Notes under the pieces: generated by a model | Database searches by the model: none | What the model was told of the DNA's origin: nothing | The model's input: only the letters and a program-made list of their open reading frames with translations | Program-made: the position numbers and the translations under genes | In this document: in pieces, positions 19,252 through 26,313 of the stretch | How the letters are laid out: the number at the start of each line of letters is the position of its first letter | How positions within the stretch are numbered: position 1 is the stretch's first letter | Source of the DNA: Brevibacterium pigmentatum | Lineage (GTDB): Bacteria; Actinomycetota; Actinomycetes; Actinomycetales; Brevibacteriaceae | Assembly: GCF_011617465.1 (NCBI RefSeq) | Contig: NZ_CP050153.1 | Coordinates: 558,001 to 622,000 of the forward strand | DNA length: 64,000 nucleotides | Reading direction: 5' to 3'

Positions 19252-20643
19252 TCACCAGTCGCTGGGCGACAGGGCCGCCGCAGATGCTGGGTCTCGCAGG
19301 TCATGGAGGAAAGCTTGCGCCCAGCGGCGGACGTCGAAGGCGGCGACAGTGTCGGCCATCGCATCCATGCGCCTCCGGGCCTCGTCTTCGCTGAGCGTGG
19401 CCGCGTGATGGATGGCCGCCTTCAGGCCGGCCCGGTCATGGGGATTGACGATGATGGCTTGGTCGAGTTCTTCGGCGGCTCCTGCGAATTCGGAGAGGAC
19501 GAGTGCACCGCCCCTGCCTCGGCGGGCAGTAACGAATTCCTTGGCCACGAGGTTCATCCCGTCCCGCAGGGAGGTGACGAGCAGGATGTCGGCGGCCAGG
19601 TACAGGGCGACGGCTTCCTCTGTCGAATGTGAGTGGTAGGAGTAGTGGATGACATCGCCGCCGAGAGTGGAGAGCCTCCCATTGATGCGCCCGACCGCAT
19701 GTTCGACCTCGTCGCGCAGGTCTTGGTAGGCGCGCACGCCTTCGCGAGAGGGGACTGCGATCTGCGCGAGACGGGTTCCCTGCGCATCGAGCAGTCCGTC
19801 GTCGATCAGCTCCTCGAAAGCCCACAGCCGGTGCAGGATTCCCTTCGAATAGTCGAGGCGATCCACCCCGATCATGAGGGTGGCGGGATCGCCCAGGTCA
19901 CGGCGAAAGCATCGGGCCGTCTCCTGTACGCCGGGGGATTCGGCCGCGGCCCGGATCTCATCGACGTCGATCGAGATCGGGTACGAGCCGACTCGGCCGC
20001 GAAGTTCCTCGGGATCCATGCCCAGCAGCTTCTGCATAGCCTGGCGGGCCTTAGCGGCATCGGCCTCCCCCTGGAGACCGATGACATCGGCCCCGAGCAG
20101 GCCGCGGAGGATTTCGTCACGCCAGGGCAGCTGGGCCACCTGCTCGACGGGAGGGAACGGAATATGGCAGAAGTATCCGATCCGGATGTCCGGTCGTTGA
20201 GCGCGGATCATCGCCGGTACGAGCTGGAGGTGGTAATCGTGTACCCAGACTGTCGCCCCAGTCTCGGCGGCCTCGACCGCGGCCTGTGCGAATCGGGCGT
20301 TGACTTCCCGATAGGCCCGCCACCATGAGCGGTGGTACTGCGGTGCGACGATGAGGTCGTGGTGCAGCGGCCATAGAGTAGCGTTGCAGAATCCCTCATA
20401 GTACTGCTGATGTTCGTCATGGCTGAGCGAGACGGGGACGAGGCTCATCCCGTCGAAGTCGAAGGGCTCGAGGCTGTCGTCATGTGTGTTCGCCCAGCCG
20501 ACCCAGGCTCCGGCTTGCTCGCGCACCACGGGAGCCACCGCTGAGACCAGCCCGCCGGGCGAGGTTTCCCACGCCCCGTCGATGCGGTCGACGGGGAGGC
20601 GATTAGCCACCACGACGAAAGCATGGCGGTCAGTTCCCATCAT
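19252..20643 (-). CDS. otsA: Alpha,alpha-trehalose-phosphate synthase (UDP/GDP-glucose; GT20)
   Basis: A 463-aa OtsA that makes trehalose 6-phosphate from nucleotide-glucose and glucose 6-phosphate in the cytoplasm. GT20 landmarks: VVANRLPVDR at the N-terminus, TSPGGLVSAVAPV, VWVHDYHLQLVPAMIR, IGYFCHIPFPP, GVDRLDYSKGI (catalytic Arg/Lys site), AQIAVPSREGV, and ADILLVTSLRDGMNLVAKEF near the C-terminus with the Glu-containing nucleotide site. Start: ATGATG at 20643 after AGAAGGGAAG. The phosphatase partner otsB is not in the window. Trehalose supports osmotic and desiccation tolerance, in keeping with the stress genes (csbD) next door. Confidence 0.92.
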   Translation of the reverse strand: MMGTDRHAFVVVANRLPVDRIDGAWETSPGGLVSAVAPVVREQAGAWVGWANTHDDSLEPFDFDGMSLVPVSLSHDEHQQYYEGFCNATLWPLHHDLIVAPQYHRSWWRAYREVNARFAQAAVEAAETGATVWVHDYHLQLVPAMIRAQRPDIRIGYFCHIPFPPVEQVAQLPWRDEILRGLLGADVIGLQGEADAAKARQAMQKLLGMDPEELRGRVGSYPISIDVDEIRAAAESPGVQETARCFRRDLGDPATLMIGVDRLDYSKGILHRLWAFEELIDDGLLDAQGTRLAQIAVPSREGVRAYQDLRDEVEHAVGRINGRLSTLGGDVIHYSYHSHSTEEAVALYLAADILLVTSLRDGMNLVAKEFVTARRGRGGALVLSEFAGAAEELDQAIIVNPHDRAGLKAAIHHAATLSEDEARRRMDAMADTVAAFDVRRWAQAFLHDLRDPASAAALSPSDW

Positions 20644-20724
20644 CTTCCCTTCTTCTCGTGCCGCCGGGACGGATCGTACCGTCACGACGATTTCTGGGGC
20701 ATGAGATCTGAAAGCATGGCCGAA

Positions 20725-20751
20725 GGGCGGAGGCGGACAGTGCCTCCGCCC
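20725..20751. terminator. Terminator hairpin behind csbD
   Basis: Arms GGGCGGAGGC and GCCTCCGCCC around GGACAGT, 15 bases past the csbD stop (minus strand). It also insulates csbD from otsA. Confidence 0.7.
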
Positions 20752-20765
20752 TCCAGCCGCGTCCC

Positions 20766-20981
20766 TCAGTCCTCCGGTGAGTCCTTGAGTGAGTCCTTGA
20801 CGCCCTTCAGCGAGTCCTTGGTGTCGTCGCCGACCTGCTTGATCTTGCCCTTGGCCGCGTCCGTCCTGCCTTCGACTTCGAGGCCTTTGTCGTCGGTGAC
20901 CTTGCCTGCAGCGGTCTTCGCTTTGCCCTTGAGCTCTTCAGCCTTGTCAGAGACCTTGTCGGTCTTGTCGTGAGAATCCAT
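20766..20981 (-). CDS. CsbD family stress protein
   Basis: A 71-aa, highly charged protein starting MDSHDKTDKVSDKAEELKGK with repeated K-x-K/D blocks (GKAKTAAGKVTDDKGLEVEG, AKGKIKQVGDDTKDSL). This is the CsbD pattern, small proteins induced by general stress in many bacteria. The start at ATG 20981 is chosen because the MDSHDK beginning is where family similarity starts and a ribosome site (GAAAGGACG) precedes it. An operator-like palindrome (21039-21053) lies about 60 bases upstream, shared with the divergent tetR gene. The biochemical role of CsbD is not established. Confidence 0.85.
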   Translation of the reverse strand: MDSHDKTDKVSDKAEELKGKAKTAAGKVTDDKGLEVEGRTDAAKGKIKQVGDDTKDSLKGVKDSLKDSPED

Positions 20982-21038
20982 GATTCGTCCTTTCGTAGAG
21001 ATCGGTGTGGACGTACTGCTCTGTCGAGCGCTATTCAT

Positions 21039-21053
21039 GTTTACGGTGTAATC
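21039..21053. promoter_or_regulatory. Putative TetR operator upstream of csbD
   Basis: GTTTACGGTGTAATC, the same 15-mer as 21140-21154 apart from one base. It sits about 58 bases in front of the csbD start codon in the csbD-tetR divergent region. Confidence 0.6.
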
Positions 21054-21139
21054 AACCTAGCAGACCGCGTTTTCGCTGCGCAATAGATCTGGCGAGTCGG
21101 GTGGTCGATGGAGGGTGATAGCTTAGTCATCCATGAGGA

Positions 21140-21154
21140 GTTTACAGTGTAATC
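21140..21154. promoter_or_regulatory. Putative TetR operator upstream of tetR
   Basis: GTTTACAGTGTAATC with perfect palindromic core TTACA-G-TGTAA, 101 bases from the copy at 21039 and about 100 bases before the tetR start. It suggests autoregulation and shared control of csbD and of the GPGG gene at 390-533. Confidence 0.6.
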
Positions 21155-21254
21155 GGGGTATCAGGGGATCTCTCGACGCGTCGGATCAAGCGGGTAGACT
21201 GACGGTGAAATCCGCCCGGTCTGAGACATCTCGGACGAGGAAAGGGAGGCGCGC

Positions 21255-21911
21255 GTGGTTCAGCAGCGACTTGATCGTGCACAGGTCGTCGAGTCGGCGA
21301 TCGCCTTCGTCGATGCCTGCGGTCTCAGCGAGCTCACGATGCGTCGCCTCGGAACGGCCTTGGACGTAGAGGCGATGGCACTGTATCGGCATGTTTCGGG
21401 GCGGGGGGACCTCCTCGAGGCCATGGTCGACGAGCTCATCGACGGCCTCTTCGACGACGATCTCATGACAGAGGACTCCCATTCGTGGGAGGAGTATCTG
21501 CAGCGTGTCGCCAATGCCACGCGGAATCTGGCCCTCAAGCATCCGCGGATCTTCCCTCTCATCGCCACCCAGCCACCTCAGGCGCCCTGGCTCCGTCCGC
21601 CGCTGCGAAGCGTGCGCTGGGTCGAGGACTTCCTGTCCTCGCTGCAGCGCTTCGGATTTGCCGACGCCGAGGCGGTGGCGGCATACAAGGCCTTCACGAG
21701 CTTCCTCGTCGGCGCGCTTCTGCTCCAAGCGGCCTCCCTGATCCCGGAGGTCCTCGGGGATGAGGAAGAGTCCTCCGCCGGCGACGACCTCAGCGAGTAC
21801 CCCACGGTGACCCGATTGCAGGACCTGCTCATGGAAGACCACGCCCAGCGCGAGTTCGACGACGCCCTCGACGATCTCATCGAGCGGATCCGCACCAGCA
21901 CGCAGGGCTGA
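21255..21911 (+). CDS. TetR family transcriptional regulator
   Basis: A 218-aa protein from GTG 21255 with AAAGGGAGG upstream. Helix-turn-helix: VVESAIAFVDACGLSELTMR then RLGTALDVEAMALYRHV; the ALYRHV end of the recognition helix is typical of the TetR subgroup with a TetR_C-like ligand domain (here with a long acidic loop near residues 165-185, DEEESSAGDD). It is divergent from csbD across a 273-base region containing two copies of one palindrome, so it is the probable binder. The ligand is unknown. Confidence 0.85.
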   Translation: MVQQRLDRAQVVESAIAFVDACGLSELTMRRLGTALDVEAMALYRHVSGRGDLLEAMVDELIDGLFDDDLMTEDSHSWEEYLQRVANATRNLALKHPRIFPLIATQPPQAPWLRPPLRSVRWVEDFLSSLQRFGFADAEAVAAYKAFTSFLVGALLLQAASLIPEVLGDEEESSAGDDLSEYPTVTRLQDLLMEDHAQREFDDALDDLIERIRTSTQG

Positions 21912-22012
21912 GAATCTCGGCAGATGGCTCCGAGAGCCCTTGAGCTGTGGCGTGCCTGCGCCCTCACGGATAGTCTTGGCTCAGTGACGATCCGATTACA
22001 AAGGAGCAGGAT

Positions 22013-22441
22013 ATGAAACTCAGCACCGCACTTCTGCGCGCAGTTCCCGGCGCATTCATCCTCAATTCGGGCATCGGCAAGCTCGGTCTCGACGAGGAAT
22101 CCGCGGCCGGACTCCAGCAGATGGCCGCCAACGGTGTGCCGATGGTCGAGAACATGACCCCCGCCCAGTTCGGGAAGTTCCTGTCCTACGGTGAGATCGC
22201 CGTCGGCTCCGCCCTGCTGCTGCCGTTCGTGCCTACCCGCATCGCCGGTGCCGCGCTGACGACCTTCGCCGCCGGCCTCGTCGCGAACTACTTCTCCATC
22301 GATTCGATGACCAAGGACGACGGCATCCGCCCGTCCGAGGACGGCACCGCAGTGGCCAAGGACACTTGGCTGGCCGCAATCGGCTTGGCCCTCCTCATCT
22401 CCGGCGGCAGCAAGAAGAAAAAGAAGAGCGTTAAGAAGTAA
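22013..22441 (+). CDS. DoxX-like small membrane protein
   Basis: A 142-aa protein starting MKLSTALLRAVPGAFILNSG after AAAGGAGCAGG. Three to four hydrophobic segments (about 8-20, 58-75, 78-96, 118-130) and an early GIGKL motif resemble DoxX/DUF4267-type membrane proteins. The C-terminus is a run of lysines (KKKKKSVKK). Its stop codon TAA overlaps the ATG of the sensor kinase (TAATG), so the two are translationally coupled. That suggests a sensory or membrane-redox link, though DoxX-kinase coupling is not a pairing I know. Confidence 0.65.
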   Translation: MKLSTALLRAVPGAFILNSGIGKLGLDEESAAGLQQMAANGVPMVENMTPAQFGKFLSYGEIAVGSALLLPFVPTRIAGAALTTFAAGLVANYFSIDSMTKDDGIRPSEDGTAVAKDTWLAAIGLALLISGGSKKKKKSVKK

Positions 22442-24228
22442 TGGCGTCCCTCCCGGCCCCTCCATGGCGGGGCCGGGAGCGATTCCGGGCTCGCCGAGGC
22501 GGCACCCTGGCGAGGCGACTCTTCCTCGTCCAACTCGTCCTCATCGTCCTCGTCTGCACCGCGCTGTCTGTGACGAGCTACGTGACGACGCTCAACAACA
22601 TCCGGCACGCCACCGGGGAGCGGGTCCTGTCCATCGCCGAGACGCTCGCCCACGATCCCTATGTCACCGAGTCTGTGACCGGGGACGATCCCTCCGCCCG
22701 ACTGCAGCCCTACGCGCTGACCGTCATCGATTTCGCCGAGGTGGACTTCGTGACGATCATGGACCGCGACGGCACGCGCTACACCCACCCCGACCCCGAA
22801 CAGCTGGGCAAGAAGTACATCGGCAGCACCGCGAAAGCCCGCGCCGGACAGACCGAGACCGAGGAATACGTAGGCACGCTCGGGCCGTCGGTGCGCGCGA
22901 TCGTGCCGATCAAGGACGCCGCCGGCGAGGTCACCGCCATGGTCGCCGTCGGCGTGACCCTGGAAACGCTGTCCGTGGCGCAGGCGGCCTCCCTGCCACA
23001 GATCATCCTCGTCGGCCTCGCCGCGCTCGCCCTCGGCGGACTCGGCTCCTGGCTGCTCGCCCGCTACCTGCGCCGAGTCACCCTCGGCTACGGTCCCGAG
23101 GAGCTCCGTCGGCTGTTCGCGTTCTACGATTCGGCCCTGCATTCCCTGCGCGAGGGCCTCATCCTCGCCGACGATTCCGGTCGGCTCGTCCTCTACAACG
23201 ACGAGGCCGCGTCCCTGCTCGGCCTGCCCACAGTGGAGGAATCGACGCCGATCTCCCTCGCCGAGGTGGCCCTGCCCGAATCTGTCCGTGACCTCCTTTC
23301 GACCGGTCGGGTCGCCGTCGACGAAATCCACTTCACCGCGGATCGTGTCCTCGTCATCAGCCAGAAGCAGGCGAGCCAACCGCGCGGTCGCGGAGCCGAC
23401 AGTGGCCGTTTGAGTCGCTGGGCTGGTGCGCGCCAACCGGGTGGCCGCGGAATCGGAGGAACGGTCGCGACCCTGCGTGATCGCACTGACATCCAGGAGC
23501 TCACCGGTGAGCTGGCGACGATGACGACGCTGTCCGAAGCTTTGCGTGCTCAGACCCACGAACATGCCAACCGGCTGCACACGGTCTCCACGCTCATCGA
23601 GCTCGGTCGGGTGCAGGAGGCGTTGGACTTCGCGGTCAAAGATGAGCAGGAGTCGCAGCGGCTGACGGATTCCTTCGTCGCTTCCCTCGACGAACCATTC
23701 ATCACCGCGCTCATGATCGGCAAGGCCGCTCAGGCCAATGAACGCGGCATCGAACTCACCGTCACAGCCACCGGCGAACTTCCGCCCGAACGACTCGACG
23801 CCCGCGACCTCGTCACCGTCGCCGGCAACCTTCTCGACAATGCCTTCGACGCCGTCGTTGACGCGGACGAGAAGCACGTATGGGCGGACTTCGTCGCCGC
23901 CGACGGGGAGCTCATCATCACCATCGCCGACTCCGGCGCCGGGGTTGCGGGCGAAGACATCGACGCGCTCTTCCACCTCGGCACCTCGGCGAAACCCGAG
24001 CCCGGGGGAGTGGGACGACACGGATTCGGACTCGTCTTGGTCCGGCAGGCGGTGAGCCGCCTCGGCGGGCATATCGATGTCGATTCCGATGGCGGCGCGA
24101 TCTTCACGGTCACGCTCCCGCTGGGGGACACGACTGCTGTAGGCGACTACGATTCTGCGCAGGACCCCACCACGGATGATGCGGATCTGAGTCAGCAACA
24201 GGCGGAAGGAGACCCACGTGAGCAATGA
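22441..24228 (+). CDS. Sensor histidine kinase, CitA/DcuS-like
   Basis: A 595-aa kinase: TM1 about residues 28-47, an extracytoplasmic Cache-type sensor (about 48-180, with VDFVTIMDRDGTRYTHPDPE), TM2 about 185-205, a PAS region (about 215-345), a histidine in AQTHEHANRLHTVSTL (about 373), and ATPase boxes GNLLDNAFDAV, DSGAGV and HGFGLVLV. HExxN(R)LH is the H-box type of CitA/DcuS kinases, which sense citrate or C4-dicarboxylates. The PAS domain contains an unusual Arg/Gly-rich insert (about 318-340). The response regulator gene overlaps by 11 bases. The nearby dctA is a plausible target. Confidence 0.87.
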   Translation: MASLPAPPWRGRERFRARRGGTLARRLFLVQLVLIVLVCTALSVTSYVTTLNNIRHATGERVLSIAETLAHDPYVTESVTGDDPSARLQPYALTVIDFAEVDFVTIMDRDGTRYTHPDPEQLGKKYIGSTAKARAGQTETEEYVGTLGPSVRAIVPIKDAAGEVTAMVAVGVTLETLSVAQAASLPQIILVGLAALALGGLGSWLLARYLRRVTLGYGPEELRRLFAFYDSALHSLREGLILADDSGRLVLYNDEAASLLGLPTVEESTPISLAEVALPESVRDLLSTGRVAVDEIHFTADRVLVISQKQASQPRGRGADSGRLSRWAGARQPGGRGIGGTVATLRDRTDIQELTGELATMTTLSEALRAQTHEHANRLHTVSTLIELGRVQEALDFAVKDEQESQRLTDSFVASLDEPFITALMIGKAAQANERGIELTVTATGELPPERLDARDLVTVAGNLLDNAFDAVVDADEKHVWADFVAADGELIITIADSGAGVAGEDIDALFHLGTSAKPEPGGVGRHGFGLVLVRQAVSRLGGHIDVDSDGGAIFTVTLPLGDTTAVGDYDSAQDPTTDDADLSQQQAEGDPREQ

Positions 24229-24919
24229 TGCCGCGCTGCGGGTGCTCATCGTCGAAGACGATCCGATGACCGCGCAGGCGCACGCGGACTTCGTGGCCCG
24301 AGTGCCCGGCTTCGAAGTCGTCGGGACCTGCCTGGGCGGGCACGAGGCGATCGAACGCTTCGACGAACTCGCCGCGGCCGGGACGTCAGTCGATATCGTC
24401 CTCCTCGACATGAATCTCACGGATTCGCACGGTCTCGAAGTGGCAGGGCGCCTGAATTCGCGTGGTCAGGACGTCGACATCATCGCGATCACCGCGGTGC
24501 GGCACCTGCAGGTGATCCGGTCGGCGATCTCGTCGGGCATCACGCAGTACCTCATCAAGCCCTTCACCTTCGCGTCGTTCCGGGAGAAGCTGGAGAACCA
24601 GCGGGAGTTCCGGCGCGGACTCACCGGATCCGGGTCGTTGGCGACTCAGGCCTCGGTGGACAATGCGCTCTCAGCCCTGCGGTCGGTGTCGTCGACGACC
24701 CTGCCGAAGGGGCTGATCGCCGAGACCTTGGACGCGGTGTCCGCGTTCGTCCGGGACTCTCCAGTTCCGGTCTCCGCCACCGAGGTGGGGCGTCGGCTTG
24801 AACTGTCTCGCGTGACCGTCCGCCGGTATCTCGAGCATCTCGTCGCAACGAAACAGGCGATCAAGCAGCCCCTACACGGGACACCGGGGAGGCCGGAGTA
24901 CGAGTATCGGTGGGTGTGA
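24218..24919 (+). CDS. Response regulator, CitB/DcuR-like
   Basis: A 233-aa regulator. Receiver domain: VLIVEDDPMTAQAHADFV (acidic pair), VLLDMNLTDSHG (phosphorylated Asp about residue 62), ITA...TQYLIKPF (Thr and Lys). The C-terminal part carries an HTH with SATEVGRRLELSRVTVRRYL, followed by GRPEYEYRWV at the very end, which is typical of CitB/DcuR/MalR regulators. It overlaps the kinase gene by 11 bases and is followed by a strong terminator. It probably activates dicarboxylate or citrate uptake/metabolism genes such as dctA (inference). Confidence 0.88.
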   Translation: MSNDAALRVLIVEDDPMTAQAHADFVARVPGFEVVGTCLGGHEAIERFDELAAAGTSVDIVLLDMNLTDSHGLEVAGRLNSRGQDVDIIAITAVRHLQVIRSAISSGITQYLIKPFTFASFREKLENQREFRRGLTGSGSLATQASVDNALSALRSVSSTTLPKGLIAETLDAVSAFVRDSPVPVSATEVGRRLELSRVTVRRYLEHLVATKQAIKQPLHGTPGRPEYEYRWV

Positions 24920-24974
24920 GCCGGCGGGTCGTTTAGGTCGTCGGCCGTTGAGCTGGTGGGCCGTTGGGATGCAG

Positions 24975-25010
24975 AAGGCGGGCGAAGGAATCTCTTCCTT
25001 CGCCCGCCTT
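24975..25010. terminator. Strong bidirectional terminator (16-bp stem, TCTC loop)
   Basis: Perfect 16-bp arms 24975-24990 and 24995-25010 (AAGGCGGGCGAAGGAA and its complement) around TCTC, between the convergent response regulator and TM2-Ltp genes. Stem and loop resemble the hairpins at 42705 and 44084. Confidence 0.85.
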
Positions 25011-25066
25011 CGAGCTTGTCAGGTCAATGGTTCTATCTGCCTGATCAGCGTGACTGATCTGTTCCG

Positions 25067-26011
25067 TCAGTTGTTGAGGTTCTCGATCGCGTAGTCGGCC
25101 TCGGACTGAGTGAACTGTTCACCGTATTCGCTGGTGAGCTGATCGTGGATCGCATTCGGCGACATCGCCATGTCGTCCTGGTAGATCCGTGCCTTCTCCA
25201 GGGCGTTCTGGTTCCAGTCGGCCTGGACGTTGTCGATGGCGTACTGGGCGGCGTCGGCGGAGAAGTCCTCACCGTATTCGCTCGTCAGCTGGTCGTAGAT
25301 GCCCTGCTTGCTCATGTGCATCATGTCCGAGTAGGTCTCAGCCTTTGTCAGGGCTGAGTTGTACTCGGCGGGAACGCTCGAGTCGTCCTCTTCTTCCGCC
25401 GGTGCAGCGGGCTCCTCGACGACGGGTTCTTCCTCGACAGGCTCCTGAGGCGCGGGTTCTTCCGCCGGCTCTTCGGCCGGTTCCTCAGCAGGTTCCTCCT
25501 CGACGGCAGGTTCTGCGTCGACGGGTTCTTCGACTGCTTCGGCTGCGGGAGCTTCCTCGGCAGGAGCTTCCTCTTCGGAGACGATCGGCGCGTTATCGTC
25601 GGTGGCATTCGATGCCGAGCCTGCAGAGACTCCGCCGAAGATGAGGCCGAGGACGAAGAAGATGCCGGTGACGATCCAGGCGACCTTCTTGTGCTGGTCA
25701 TATCCCTGGAGGCGCAGCCCCTGCTTGTCCTTCTGTCCGCCGGCCAGCGTAATGATGAGGTCGACGAGGGCCCAGATGCCGAAACCGCCGAAGGTGATGA
25801 GCTTGAGGACACCGGTACCGATCTTGCCCAGGTAGAAGCGGTCGACGCCGAGTCCGCCGAGCAGCCACGACAGCAGCCACGTAGCAAGGAACGATTTCTG
25901 CCCGACGAGGGGCTGGAACTGCCCGAATGAGGGCTGGTTCCGGTCGTATGCGGGCTGAGCGGGGATCCACTGGTTCGAGTTGTCGACCGGTACTGGGGGC
26001 TGCTGTGTCAT
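25067..26011 (-). CDS. TM2-domain protein with Glu/Pro linker and two Ltp repeats
   Basis: A 314-aa membrane-anchored protein. After a Pro/Gln-rich N-terminus, residues about 40-90 form a TM2 domain (WLLSWLLGGLGVDRFYLGKI, then ITFGGFGIWALVDLI), followed by a third hydrophobic segment (VTGIFFVLGLIFGGV). A roughly 90-residue Glu/Pro/Ala linker with EEPAEEPA repeats comes next, then two copies of the host-cell-surface lipoprotein (Ltp) repeat, each reading ALxKAxxY..MxMS...I.(D/Y)QLTSEYGE.F....A.YAI(D/E)N. Start ATG 26011 follows GGAAG; a GTG two codons earlier is possible. Ltp domains occur on actinobacterial surfaces and in phage superinfection-exclusion lipoproteins. Here there is no lipobox, and the TM2 part supplies the anchor. 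Confidence 0.88.
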   Translation of the reverse strand: MTQQPPVPVDNSNQWIPAQPAYDRNQPSFGQFQPLVGQKSFLATWLLSWLLGGLGVDRFYLGKIGTGVLKLITFGGFGIWALVDLIITLAGGQKDKQGLRLQGYDQHKKVAWIVTGIFFVLGLIFGGVSAGSASNATDDNAPIVSEEEAPAEEAPAAEAVEEPVDAEPAVEEEPAEEPAEEPAEEPAPQEPVEEEPVVEEPAAPAEEEDDSSVPAEYNSALTKAETYSDMMHMSKQGIYDQLTSEYGEDFSADAAQYAIDNVQADWNQNALEKARIYQDDMAMSPNAIHDQLTSEYGEQFTQSEADYAIENLNN

Positions 26012-26313
26012 TATCACTTCCGGATGTTCAGAGAGGAGGTAGTTGCACTTTCAACTATAAGTTAAAAGTTCAACTAAGTACACCAGGTGTTGTCTCGATT
26101 GGATAACAAATCCTCTTGTCGGAGTTCTTGGCCAGAGTGGGGAAGCTCACCCAGCTGCGCCAGGCGGGTTCCGAGGCTCCGAGGAAAGAATCAGGTTTGG
26201 GGTCGCAGATGACTCAGGGTTCTCTGTCATAATCATGAATGCACCCCTCAAGACCTTGCGGCTTCCCCAGCTGCACCTCGGCGTGAGCCGAGTCGAGACG
26301 AAAGTTCCCCTCC
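26012..26313. promoter_or_regulatory. AT-rich divergent promoter region (TM2-Ltp / LuxR)
   Basis: Between 26041 and 26080 the DNA is unusually A/T-rich. It contains TAGTTG (26041) paired with CAACTA (26053) around six bases, plus TTCAACTA again at 26070, giving three copies of the same half-site. This looks like a promoter-operator for the TM2-Ltp gene. The rest of the region up to the LuxR-type gene shows nothing else. Confidence 0.45.

Noticed and set aside
22288..24420. Very long minus-strand open frame over the histidine kinase
   Set aside because: Low-complexity shadow of the kinase and regulator genes, which carry all expected motifs on the plus strand.
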